A DNA stretch of 64,000 nt, taken from NCBI GenBank assembly GCA_001986395.2, contig MQVO02000055.1, forward strand, positions 1 through 64,000. Direction: 5' to 3'. The notes beneath the pieces are model-generated. The model was given only the letters and a program-made list of their open reading frames with translations. It was not told the DNA's origin and did no database searches. Below are positions 54,903 to 64,000 of this stretch, in pieces. The first letter of the stretch is position 1; every line of letters begins with the position of its first letter. The stretch comes from Irpex lacteus (lineage: Eukaryota; Basidiomycota; Agaricomycetes; Polyporales; Irpicaceae). A program made the translations under genes and the position numbers.

Positions 54903-55637
54903 TCACGACACCTCCTCAACAGTAACAACCGGCCCCGTCGGCGTCCTCGTCTGCACCAGTCCTGGCCGACCTCCAGGAGTACTAGTTCCAACATCCACGC
55001 CCGCCGGAGATCGCACCTCAACACCAGCCCTCTCCCTCAACTCCTCCTCAACCTCTCCCAACCCCTCCACCTCCCCCTCCCCAAACTGCTCCAACACCCC
55101 CTCAAGCCTCTCATAATCCACCCTCAGCCTCTCCAGCTCGCCTCTAAGCCTCACATTCTCCGCCTTCAGCTCTTCCGCCTCACTCGCCCTCTTCCTCACT
55201 TCATCCCCTTCCTCTCCAACGCTCTTCACATCCCGGCGAGTGAGGATATCGGCCGTCTTGCGTAGCCTCAAGTTCTCAGCTTCGAGCGCGGCAATACGTG
55301 AGGAAAACGTTTGTTTGATCATCGCCAATCCGTCAGACAGTTGAGTTCGAGCGACGGAGAGCTGGGAAGTGAGAGAGGCGTTGGCGGAGGAGAGGGAGGA
55401 CGCGTGCGAGGAGGCTTTGTTGTATAGCTCGAGGAAGAGCGCGCGGTCGCGCTCTGCGTCGGTGGCGCGTTGGGAGAGGGAGGCGTTGGTTGTGCGCAGG
55501 TCTGAGAGGGTGGTTTCGAGTTGGTGCATTAGGGTTGGGAGGGGTGGGAGGGGTGGGAGGGAAGGGAGGGAGGGATCGATGTCTTGAGGTGGGGTGGTGC
55601 TGGTGTTGGTGGTGGAAGGAGGGATGGGGGAGGTCAT
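54903..55637 (-). CDS. Coiled-coil hypothetical protein
   Basis: Single-exon frame of 244 residues. It begins with a Pro/Ser/Thr-rich N-terminus (MTSPIPPSTTNTSTTPP; PSLPPLPPLPTL). A long heptad-patterned coiled coil follows (LMHQLETTLSDLRTTNASL, FSSRIAALEAENLRLRK, AEELKAENVRLRGELERLR), with leucines at heptad spacing, and then an acidic segment and a Pro/Thr-rich tail ending VVTVEEVS. Coding-strand composition is consistent across the length and the start codon context is ordinary. No family was recognised. It is divergent from ASF1 with 235 bp between starts. Confidence 0.6.
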   Translation of the reverse strand: MTSPIPPSTTNTSTTPPQDIDPSLPSLPPLPPLPTLMHQLETTLSDLRTTNASLSQRATDAERDRALFLELYNKASSHASSLSSANASLTSQLSVARTQLSDGLAMIKQTFSSRIAALEAENLRLRKTADILTRRDVKSVGEEGDEVRKRASEAEELKAENVRLRGELERLRVDYERLEGVLEQFGEGEVEGLGEVEEELRERAGVEVRSPAGVDVGTSTPGGRPGLVQTRTPTGPVVTVEEVS

Positions 55638-55872
55638 TGGGGCTTGGGTGTGTGGTGTAGTGTGTTGCAGTAGAGATTTGTGCAGATCGTCTGAGTGAAG
55701 TGTACGACGTCAATATTCAATATTCAAGTTCGGCCACAGCCGAGTCACGCGACCGTGACACCACGCGTCCTCTGTGTCACCCCTCTCCCTCTCCCTTCTT
55801 CCTCCTCCCCCTCTCCCTTTCTCCCTTCCTCTCTCCTCTCCACCTCCTCCTCCTCAACCTCAGCTCACAGAG
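55638..55872. promoter_or_regulatory. Bidirectional promoter with pyrimidine tract upstream of ASF1
   Basis: 235 bp between divergent starts. The ASF1-proximal 90 bp (about 55770-55860) is almost pure pyrimidine on the plus strand (CTCCCTCTCCCTTCTTCC-like), a common arrangement upstream of highly expressed fungal genes. No TATA box was seen. Confidence 0.55.
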
Positions 55873-56762
55873 ATGTCGATAGTAACAATACGAGTAAGCA
55901 TTCACTATGAGATTAGTAGGAGGGTGGTGCTGATGAAAGGACACACAGAACGTAGAGTTCCTGAACAACCCCGCGCGGTTCCTCGATCCGTACCATTTTC
56001 GCGTTACGTTTGAGTGTATTGCTCCGCTGCCTGAAGGTACGCTCCCCCCTCACTCTAATCAACTTAAGCTCACTTACTCTCGCTCACCCACTCGTTTGAT
56101 AACTCCCCCCTCGCTCGATAACCCCTTGTCGCTCGATACCTCCCCCCTCGCTCGCTCACTCGCTCCCAGACCTCGAATGGCGCCTAATCTACGTCTCCTC
56201 CCCCGGCAACGAAGACCTCGACCAAGAACTCGACGACTGCCTAGTAGGACCCGTCCCCCCCGGCACAAACTCCTTCGAATTCCGCGGCTCCCCGCCCCTC
56301 CCCTCCAAAATCCCCCGCGAAGACGTACTCGGAGTAGCAGCTCTCATACTTACGGGCAGCTATAAAGACCAGGAGTTTGTACGGGTGGGGTATTATCAGA
56401 ATACGGAGTATGATAACGAGGAGTGGAGAGTGGAGCCCCCTGCAGAGGTGGTTTGGGAGAGGTTGGTTAGGGATATTAATAGTAAGCCGAGGGTTACTAG
56501 GTTTCAGATTAAGTGGTGAGGCGGCGTTCTCTCCTCTCCTCTCTTCACCTCTCTCCTCCTCTCCTCTCTTGCTTTTGCTTCTCTTCACCCCACTTCCCAA
56601 CTCCTCACTAACCCCTCTCTCGCCTGTAGGGACGTATTCCCAGGCGGCGCAACAGGCCAAACAGTCTCAGCAGGCGCGGCGACATCAGCGGCCGTGCCCT
56701 CTGCGGACAACCTCGATACTACGGAGGACGCGGACACGGCTATGAATGGTATCGAGTCGTGA
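55873..56762 (+). CDS. ASF1: Histone chaperone ASF1
   Basis: H3-H4 chaperone acting in replication-coupled and independent nucleosome assembly. Exon 1 is MSIVTIR. After a 55-bp intron it reads NVEFLNNPARFLDPYHFRVT, FECIAPLPE, intron, then LEWRLIYVSSPGNEDLDQEL, FEFRGSPPLPSKIPREDVLG, VAALILTGSYKDQEFVRVGY, YNEEW-type YDNEEWRVEPPAEVVWERLV and DINSKPRVTRFQIKW, intron, DVFPGGATGQ. These match the immunoglobulin-like ASF1 core over about 155 residues. The tail is short, ending DTAMNGIES, much shorter than the long acidic tail of yeast Asf1. The last intron (56519-56630) is a CT-rich microsatellite-like tract. Confidence 0.95.
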
Positions 56763-56985
56763 TGGTGATTGTCAATGTCGAGAGAGGGATATCGAGTCGT
56801 GATGGTGATATCGATGTCAAGAGAGCAAAATATTGGAGAAGTTGGGGGGAGGGGGAGGGGTTTTGTGTGCGGCTGGAGGAGTGGAGGGGAGGGCATGTGT
56901 GGCCACTATTGGAGGATGTGGTATGCGTGGCCACCAGAGGGGATGGGATGCGTGGCCACAGCCGGAGGGGATATCGATGATATAC
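56750..56985 (+). repeat. Short direct repeats at ASF1 3' end
   Basis: A unit of about 38 bp containing TATCGAGTCGTGATGGTGAT then GTCAATGTCGAGAGAG-like sequence is present twice (56750-56787 and 56788-56825). The first copy contains the ASF1 stop codon. Further on, (G/T)GTGGCCAC recurs three times (56899, 56928, 56951). Confidence 0.8.
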
Positions 56986-57251
56986 TTGTCTCGTTATCTA
57001 TCGTGTTGTCTTTTTACTTACTGATTTTCCAATACCCATTCACTACTCATCGCACACACGTATTGGAAATGAATAACACTTCAATTTCACAGGATAGGTG
57101 GTCATAAGATATGCACATTTCGCAGCTTTCCAATTCTCCAATCCATATTATCTTTTCCATGCTCCTTTCCATGCTCCCATTCTTCACGGTCATCAGAGAC
57201 ACCGGGGTTGATATTCAACGAGCACGCCCTCCCACTCAAAACACTCGCTAC

Positions 57252-59194
57252 TCAATCTTTCCTCTTATCACTAACACCCCCCGTCTTCTTGTTATACTCC
57301 GTCGCAAGCCGGTCGTACTCGACCCCGTTCTGGGCGGCTTGTTTCTTCAGGATGTCTACAACGTACAGCTTGCTGTTAATCATCCTCACAATATCCTCGT
57401 GATGTGTGGTAGGTGGTAGGTGGGGAAGGAGGGAATGGAGCGTCACGATGGCGAAAGCACGAGGAATGTCGCCGAAGTGGAAGGAAAGAAACTCGAAACA
57501 AGTAAAAAGGAAAGAAACGCACCAAAATCCCGAACCTTAGCCTCAGCCTCACCCAACTTCTTCTTCAGCTCCTCGATCTGCTTCGCTTGGTCCCCGGAGG
57601 CGATGGCAGAGCGGGAGGAGGTTGCTGTCTGTGAATTGGGTGGAGTGGGGGTTAGTGTTTTGTTAAAAAGGAGGATGAGGGGGGAGAGGGAGTAAGGAGA
57701 AATGAGCGACTCGAGCAAGGAGTTGCTCGAGCAAGAAGGAGCTCAACAATAGCTCGAGCAAGGAGCTCGACGTATGAGTGTAGCTCGCGCACCGGCACTA
57801 GCAACTACCTCGACACCAAGCAACTCGCAGCACCAACTACCAGCTCGAGCCCCAGGTCCAGCGCGAACTCGAGCAACTCCCAGCAACTCCTAGCAGCTCT
57901 CGTAGAGCAACTCTCAAAGAGTCTGAGCAACTCTCATAGAGTCCTCATACAGCTCACGTAGAGCTCTCATAAAGCATGAAAGAGAAACCGCACCTCCTGC
58001 TTAAGCTTCGCATACTCCTCCTGCGTGTGGATGAGGTCGAGGATGATGTAGAACGTGCGGGTGAGGACGAGCGAGAGGAAGAGGCAGAAGCCGGTTAGGT
58101 AGGTGTTTCGTTGGGCGCTGCGGGGAGGGGGGTGGGTTAGTGTTGTTTCTTCACATTAGCCTGACGAGAACGCGAGTAGATGGAGATGAGAAGGAGGAGA
58201 AGGTAAGAAATCAGGAGATGATAGAGATGGGAGTGAAAGGAAGAGGATGCAGGGGAGGAGGGAAAGAGGAGAAGAAGCGGGGAAGGGTAGAGGGGGAAGA
58301 GGGGAAGATGGGGGTGTGGGAGGGATATGAGATGGGAAGGAGAGGAAGTATGAAGGGGACGCAGGGAAGAGGAAGGTGGGGATGGTTAGGGTAGAAGGGA
58401 AGAGGAAGGAGGAAGCAGACGGTGGGAAGTGAGGTGCAGCGAAGAGGAAAGGAAGAGGAAGTCGGGGTAGGAAGGAGAGGAGAGAGAGCTAGGAAGAAGG
58501 AGAGGAAAGAAGAGGATGGGACGGAAAGAAGAGTGCAGGGACGGAGAAGTGGAAGAAACAGTGCAAGGGAGACACGCACTAAAACTTCCGTGCAGCAAAG
58601 TTAGTCTCGGACCTCACGTCCTGGACGGGCTGGCCGCTGTTGCGTGCGACGTCTGCCTCTGCGGTGACGCGCCACATGCGTTGGAGGGCGTCGACGAAGA
58701 GGATGCCTACGAATCTATATTGAGTCGAGTTTGTCAGTCTCGGTTGTCAGGATTTTGAAGTAGATGCGAGGAGAAGAAGGGAAGGTAGAGGAGGATGAGA
58801 GGGAGTTGGGGAAAGAAACTCGGAGAGACAGAATGAGAGATGAAGGAGAGATAGAATGAGAGTGACGAGGAGAATGAAGGAGAGAGAGAACAAGAGCAAG
58901 GAGAACGAGGGAACGATAGAATGCAGAAGGAGCACGCACATAAAAGTAATCTTCAACCCATACGCAACCTTCGCCACAATCGGACTCTCGCTCAAGAAGT
59001 GGAACAGCTTCTTGCGGATGGCGTACGGGAGGGGCGCGACGAGCACGCAGAAGGTGGACATCTCCGCCGCGAGGAGGAGGAATGTTAGTGTGTAACTAAA
59101 TCATCCACATTTTGGTTAGCATTGGTGTTGGCATTCTCGTTGGCATTCTCGTTCTAATGAGGGGAGAGAGGGAGGGGACGTACTAGACGGTCAT
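57252..59194 (-). CDS. BAP31/Yet-like ER membrane protein
   Basis: Homologue of B-cell receptor-associated protein 31 (yeast Yet1/Yet3), an ER protein implicated in cargo export. Exon 1 encodes MTV and part of a Tyr codon. The next reads YTLTFLLLAAEMSTFCVLVA (TM1), PYAIRKKLFHFLSESPIVAK and VAYGLKITF. Then come FVGILFVDALQRMWRVTAEA (TM2), QPVQDVRSETNFAARKF, AQRNTYLTGFCLFLSLVLTR with TFYIILDLIHTQEEY (TM3), and a coiled-coil tail (QAKQIEELKKKLGEAEAKVR; LKKQAAQNGVEYDRLATEYN). It ends VSDKRKD, whose last four residues KRKD resemble a dilysine ER-retrieval signal. Introns are unusually long for this window (about 200-460 bp) and pyrimidine-rich on the coding strand. Confidence 0.9.
57700..57985. 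repeat. Intronic AGCTCGAGCAA / GCAACTC repeats
   Basis: Within the BAP31-like intron (about 57631-57992) are many imperfect copies of GAGCTCGAGCAAGGAG, CAGCAACTC and AGAGCAACTCTCATAGAGTC. The array is inexact and partly palindromic (GAGCTCGAG...). Confidence 0.8.
58140..58560. repeat. Intronic polypurine/polypyrimidine tract
   Basis: About 400 bp of nearly uninterrupted purine on the plus strand (GGAAGAGGAAGGAGG-like), that is a polypyrimidine stretch in the BAP31-like pre-mRNA. A second, shorter tract lies at 58760-58925 in the next intron. Confidence 0.85.
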
Positions 59195-59682
59195 TTTGCT
59201 TTCTCTTGCTTTGAGTTCCTTCGTTTACTTTGAAGAGTTGTAGGAAGAGCTAGAGGAGGTGGTGGTGGTGGTAAGAGAACAAGTAGTTGGACGTGTTTTT
59301 GGATGCCGCAGTGGGAGCTACGAGTGGACACGACACGTCCCCCTGCCCCTTTGGCGCTTCGCGTGTTCGCCGACGTCATTCATTCTGCGGACGCGTCTCG
59401 CCGGCGGGTGCTATTCATTCAGAGTTTGTTGTGGCCGGGGCGAAGATTATGGGATGGGTTGGTCAGGACTAGGTGTACAGTATCGTTGTACATATATTGT
59501 GATTAAACCTAAAATCTAGGAAGGCTTCTACTCTATGGATTATAACACACTCTCTACTCTAACCACTCATTATCGTTATAACCAAACACCACCCTCTCTA
59601 TTAGCTTACGAATAAGATAACCTCCTCCAGCTATTCCAGCAACCCCTTCTGCCCCCTCACCTTCGCCCCCTCCTGCCCCCCT
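59195..59682. other. Intergenic region
   Basis: About 490 bp upstream of the BAP31-like gene, containing a GGTGGTGGTGGTGG microsatellite (59258-59271). No coding signal was recognised. Confidence 0.5.
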
Positions 59683-60290
59683 TCACACCCGAACAACCCT
59701 ATCCGCACAAGAGCAAGCCGCGCGGGACCGTTGTATGAACGCGAGGGATTGTTCGGCGGTTTGACGGACAGTGCATTCGTATGCGAGTGCAAGGTGAAGG
59801 TCTGCAAGGGCTCGTCGGACGACGGCGGGCGTATGGATGGACAAGAAGGGGAAGGGCTTACGCAGTATCTCGGCAGTCATTGCAGCTATCCCCTCCGCCA
59901 TCCTCTGGGTTGAGTCTTCTGACTGCGCCGCCAAAGATGATGTGGGTTCTAGGCAGCAAGTATACGTGTCAAAACCTTCGGACACCGATCCCAACGGCCG
60001 CGGGAGATGGTTGGCCTGTCGCCAGCGTATATTCAAGAGCGGCCACAGCGACTTCGACAGAGGCTGAGCGTGCGGGCACTTCAGTAGCAAGAGAGTTGTC
60101 AGAAAGCTTGTTCTTGTTTCGTCGTCTTGAACCACTAGTCTTGCCAGCGACACCCTTTCCACCGGGCACTCTAATAGCAGCGTGTGGCAATCAACGGGAA
60201 GGCTTGCTCTTTGGTGATGGTCCCCTCGCGTGTACATGCTGAGCCAATCTACCTCTGAATAAACAGTTGTTTGATTCAATGCCCGGGGTG
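59683..60290 (-). pseudogene. Paralogous family remnant, copy B3
   Basis: Decayed third copy of the unit intact at 61401-63383. It retains the junction of a KQTTxY/NQTTVYSEVDWLSMYTRG-type start with RASLPVDCHT (compare RASLLVDYHT in copy B2), and SSLAAQSEDSTQRMAEGIAAMTAEILRKP, which matches SSAVQSDADAGQRKVQELAAMASEIRRTP of the intact copy. ECTVRQTAEQSLAFIQRS matches RTARQTAEETVQSLQRT. The central Ser/Pro-rich half and the N-terminal domain are missing and frames shift near the end. Confidence 0.7.
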
Positions 60291-60337
60291 ATTATCCACG
60301 ATATGATGCGTACCTTTCTTTACCCACAATCACCACC

Positions 60338-61330
60338 CCCTTAAGCACACGCCCTCCCTCCTAAGTCCTCATCCCACGACTCCCGCTCCCCTTCACCTCC
60401 AACAACCCTGTCCGTGAGTGTCGCAATCCTCGCGAGCGCGAGCATCACCGCGGGTACAGCCGCAGGTGCTACACCTTCTACGATTTCGAACCTCTTCAAA
60501 CTCTGCTTCTGCACTGTCTGGGTCTGAAGTCTTTGAAGGCGTTTTCGAGGGACCATTGTGAGAATGCGAGAGCTTTTTCGGCGATTTGCCGGGCGGTGCG
60601 TTCGTACGCGGGTGTTTCGCGAAGGTCTGGAAGATAGTTTAGAATGGATGATGCTGATAGCGGAATACATAGTAGGGCCCCAGCTGCTCTGCACTGCCCG
60701 TTCGAGAGTCGTACGGACGTCCGAGAGGTCTGATTGGTGTTGGTGAAAGGAGAGGGAAGGTCGACCCTTTGGCTTCTGAGGGGAGTGAGGTATATGTTGG
60801 CCTGGAGACACGAGAAGTGAGTGGGGAGTCTAGGGAAGTGGGAGTGGGGCGGACGGCAGAGGGATGAAGGAAGAGATTGTGAGAAGAAAGATAAAGGAGG
60901 GGGTAGTAGAGGTGTGTAATCGTTTTGAAGCTGGACTCGCAGACGTAGATGAGTTGTCTGTGCGCTTGCGCTTGAGAGTAGGACTCGTGATGCTGGTGAT
61001 CTGTGAGCTCAGACGTTGAAACGAGGAACTGGTGTACAGGTCATAGGGGAATATTGACCTGTTGCCGGTAGATGTTCAGGAGAGACCACAGGAGCCTTCG
61101 CTACTGTGCATGTGGCCACTTGAGTAGTAGCGGGAGTGTTGTAAGATCTCTTCAGCTTCGCCCATCGTCTTGGACCAGCCGTATTGCCAGCGACGACCTT
61201 ACCTGCAGTGGCCCTACCGCCCGATGTGTGGTAATCGACAAGAAGGCTTGCTCTTAGGTGGCGGTGCCCTCGCATATTTCCGGGACAGTTTGCATCTAAA
61301 GTAGAGAGTTGTTTGGTTTAAAGGCCGATC
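60338..61330 (-). pseudogene. Paralogous family remnant, copy B2
   Basis: Second tandem copy. It retains RRWAKLKRSYNTPATTQVAT (compare RVRTKRSYNKLATTQ in B1), SLSFHQHQSDLSDVRTTLER (compare LSFHQHRIDLSGVRATLLRS) and the C-terminal VEGVAPAAVPAVMLALARIA, but in three different frames with stops between. The N-terminal QYKGELAS domain is absent. Read as a pseudogene or a strongly shortened, respliced copy. Confidence 0.7.
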
Positions 61331-61400
61331 GTCTGCAGTACGGGACGTACGTTTCTTTGACCATCACCATCTTCCAAAACACACCCACTGCCTCCCTCTC

Positions 61401-63383
61401 CTACAACTCCCGCTCTCCCTCGCCTCCAACTTCTATCACTTTATCCGTAAGCCTCGCTATCCTCGCGAGCGCGAGCATCACCGCGGGTACGGCAGCAGGC
61501 GCAACACCTTCTACGATCTCTAGCTTCCTCTCCACTTGCAGTCGCTGTTGATATTTGCGTGTGAGAGATTGTTCGAGAGACTGCACGGTCCTTTGAAGGG
61601 ATTGCACGGTTTCTTCGGCGGTTTGACGGGCGGTTCTTTCGCGCGTGAGTGTTTCTCTTAGCTCTGCAATGGGTCATCAGAAAGGTCGGCGTGCGTACGA
61701 ATGAGCGAGAAGGCGTACGTCGTATCTCAGAAGCCATCGCCGCAAGCTCTTGCACCTTCCTCTGACCAGCATCCGCGTCTGATTGTACCGCCGAACTTCG
61801 TGGTTCTAAGGAGACGCGTCAAAACAACCACGAATCTCAACACAAGCCATAGCATAGCAGCGTACCTTGTACGTCCTCTTCCTCCTCCGCATCGGAATCG
61901 GACGCATAGATCTCCTCTTCAAGCTCTTCAAGCGTCAACGGTCTAGCTCTCGAGCCCAAAGGAGGCAAAGGCAAAACACTGGCCGGCGAATGCGGTGGCG
62001 ACGGAGGGAGCGTCACTGCTGCAGGTGCGACCTCGATACCGGTTTCTCGCTCTCGTTGCAGCTGCTCACGCAGCTCCCTCTCCCTCGCCAACTGCGAACC
62101 CACCATGACGAGCTGCGCCCCTGCCTCACCCAACTGCGCCCTCGTCAGCCCCAACTGCTTCTGCACTGAACGTAAAAGAGTGGCACGGACTCCCGAGAGG
62201 TCTATGCGGTGTTGGTGGAAGGAGAGGGTGGGGAGGGTGGATACTTCGGCTTCGGAGGGGAATGAGGTTTGGGTTGGGCTGGAGACGCGGGATGGGAACG
62301 CGGGGGTCGAGGGGGAGGTGTCGAGGGAGGGGAACTGGGAGTCGTTTAGTAGGTTGGGACGGCGGACGGAGGGTGTGAAGGAGGGTATTGTAAGAGGAGA
62401 GGGACCGGTGGGTGAGGTATGTGGTCGCTTCGATGAAGGAGACGTGGGCGAGTCGTCTGTGCGCTTGCGTTTGAGATTGTTAGTGGTGATGGGAGTGGGG
62501 GTGCTATTAGCTCGGACGTTGAGAGCGGAGAGCTTGGCTGCGAGTTGTTGTGTGCTCATTATACGAGGGTCTTTCGTGGCCACGGGAGTTTGCTGACCCG
62601 TTGTCTGTAGATTCTCAGTAGCGGCTACTGGGACTTGGTCTACGTGGGCTCCGGAATCTTGAGTAGTAGCGAGTTTGTTATAAGATCTCTTGGTCCTGAC
62701 CCGTCGTCTTGGCGCCGATTGACTGGAAGAGTCTGTCTCGGATGGCGATGCCTTTGCGAATACATGCCGCACCGGTTTGCCTCTAGATAAAGGAGATGGT
62801 TGGTTCACAGGGTTGATTGTCTGAGGTACAAGACGTACGTTTCTTTGAACCAGGCCGATCCGATACTGTAGGTAGAATAAGTTACTTAAATAAGCGAACA
62901 GCTAAAGGACAAAGGATGAAATGTATGCTTTACTTACGTTGATATCGGGCAGCTCTTCGCGATCGTCCTCGAAGCGTCATGTAAGAAAGTGACCATCTGT
63001 ATGTGCTCGTCCTGGTGTCGATAGCATACAGGTCAGATGTATGCACTAGAACCACTCGATTATGTGTTACTAGCAAAAACAACACTCACTGAACCCCTCT
63101 TCAAAACCCATCTCGCCCTTATCTGCCCACTCCCCCACACGATCTCCTTCCCCCTTGGCTCGACCTGGTTCAGCGTGAGCACGTTCAAATGGGAGTCGAA
63201 GATCCCCATGAGCAGCGGCGTCCGTGCATCTCTGCCTTCTGGTTTTATGCGTGTTATGGCGGAAGCGAGTTCGCCTTTGTATTGGAGCTGGAGTTCTAGT
63301 TCTATTGGTGGGTTACTGTGACTCATCAGTTGGGTTTTGACGGTAGGTTTGTGAGCGGAAAGCTGTTCGAGAGTAAGCTCCAT
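61401..63383 (-). CDS. Lineage-specific paralogous family protein, copy B1
   Basis: Intact-looking multi-exon gene. Exon 1 starts MELTLEQLSAHKPTVKTQLM and contains LELQLQYKGELASAITRI and KEIVWGSGQIRARWVLKRGS. Small exons encode VTFLHDASRTIAKSCPI and GSAWFKET. A 900-nt exon is Ser/Thr/Pro-rich with basic RRRVRTKRSYNK and LKRKRTDDSPTSPSSKR stretches, then LSFHQHRIDLSGVRATLLRS and a coiled coil (LVMVGSQLARERELREQLQR). Then come SSAVQSDADAGQRKVQELAA and a final exon with a coiled coil (RTVQSLEQSLTRKYQQRLQV) and VEGVAPAAVPAVMLALARIA, ending GEGEREL. Introns have GT-AG ends in phase. It shares exon order with copy A (49307-51242), including intron-like sequence after RGS. Function is unknown. Confidence 0.7.
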
Positions 63384-64000
63384 AATCTTTCTTAGATGAA
63401 CTTTATCTGGATACCTAGGAGACTCAGGCCTCGGACGTTGATACTCTATTATAATATGCGCTTTAATGAGCAGGACAACCCCTATAACTTGTTATCACCC
63501 AACGGCGTGAGGCAGCTCTGGAGAAAAGTTGGCGGTCTGACACCTAGACACAATGACTTCGTTATTCTTGCGTAGGTTTACTGTCAGGAAACCTTACCGT
63601 TTTATTGATGGCGAGCTGGGCCACCAGTGACTGACAGTAATTGAGTTGAGTGGACTAATTAACAAGCGCCAATGGAAGTCTGAGATAAGATGCCGCGCGG
63701 CGGAGGCACCGGATCAAGCTCGGGCATTTTCCTAAAGAAGACATCTACAGCGGCGAACGCCGTCGTCTGTTGTCTTTGCCAATGACCACCGTGACGCTCA
63801 CTGGTACGTACTTCAGGCCGCCATGTCCTGCCAAAACCAGAGTAATCTCGCAACTAACTCCATGGATATGACAATAATAGGCACACGCAGCACTAGGTCA
63901 CAACATACATAACAATCTGCAATATCTACTAGTTAAAGGACCTCGCACGCGTCCTCTTCAACTCGCCGCATCCACTGTTCTGCACACTGACTTCGTCAAT
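63384..64000. other. Right end of window
   Basis: About 600 bp upstream of copy B1. It should hold its promoter. A 64-codon minus-strand frame at 63659-63853 has no supporting feature and was not called. Confidence 0.5.

Noticed and set aside
1..64000. CRISPR array, bacterial operon or rRNA genes
   Set aside because: No regularly spaced repeats with unique spacers and no rRNA-like segments were seen. Intron-rich genes show this is a fungal nuclear genome.

Overview
The window looks like part of a basidiomycete genome, most likely an Agaricomycete. The genes are broken by many 50-70 bp GT-AG introns, are densely packed on both strands, and encode typical fungal housekeeping proteins. All annotation is from reading the sequence. 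Exon ends are given where codon phase and GT-AG signals agree, and no database search was possible.

Layout. 1-3067 has no recognisable gene. 3068-19181 carries ornithine aminotransferase, a DHHC palmitoyltransferase, DCN1, a tiny two-exon POP8-like RNase P/MRP subunit, a proline/serine-rich hypothetical protein and the exosome cofactor MPP6, separated by long gene-free stretches. 35929-48694 carries CHO2 (phosphatidylethanolamine methyltransferase), SET5, an ALKBH6-like dioxygenase and UBP6. 49307-63383 is a compositionally odd block with strong purine/pyrimidine strand asymmetry. It holds ASF1, a BAP31-like ER protein, two low-complexity or coiled-coil proteins, and a lineage-specific paralogous family: one copy at 49.3 kb, one apparently intact copy at 61.4-63.4 kb and two decaying tandem copies beside it.

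The centre of interest is the nested mobile block between MPP6 and CHO2 (about 19.2-36.1 kb). Its outer limits are inverted copies of the 3' end of CHO2. Inside are a 279-bp TA-flanked MITE whose empty site is preserved in the other CHO2-end copy, a second 525-bp MITE-like element, an intron-containing tRNA-Arg-like gene, and two nested sets of direct repeats. One of these sets includes the 5' half of the tRNA. Between the repeats lies a multi-exon tyrosine recombinase gene resembling the DUF3435/Crypton families. A very young 11.4-kb Ty3/gypsy LTR retrotransposon (LTRs differ at one visible position in 1329 bp) has landed inside one recombinase exon, and the reading frame is preserved on both sides of the target-site duplication.

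The LTR element is itself unusual. A 19-bp tandem repeat, whose unit is not a multiple of three, lies at the gag/pol junction. Between pol and the 3' LTR it carries an antisense, two-intron gene for a 557-aa protein with a Zn2Cys6-like cysteine cluster and an acidic stretch. That gene is bracketed by two copies of the polypurine tract, which suggests it was acquired by insertion.
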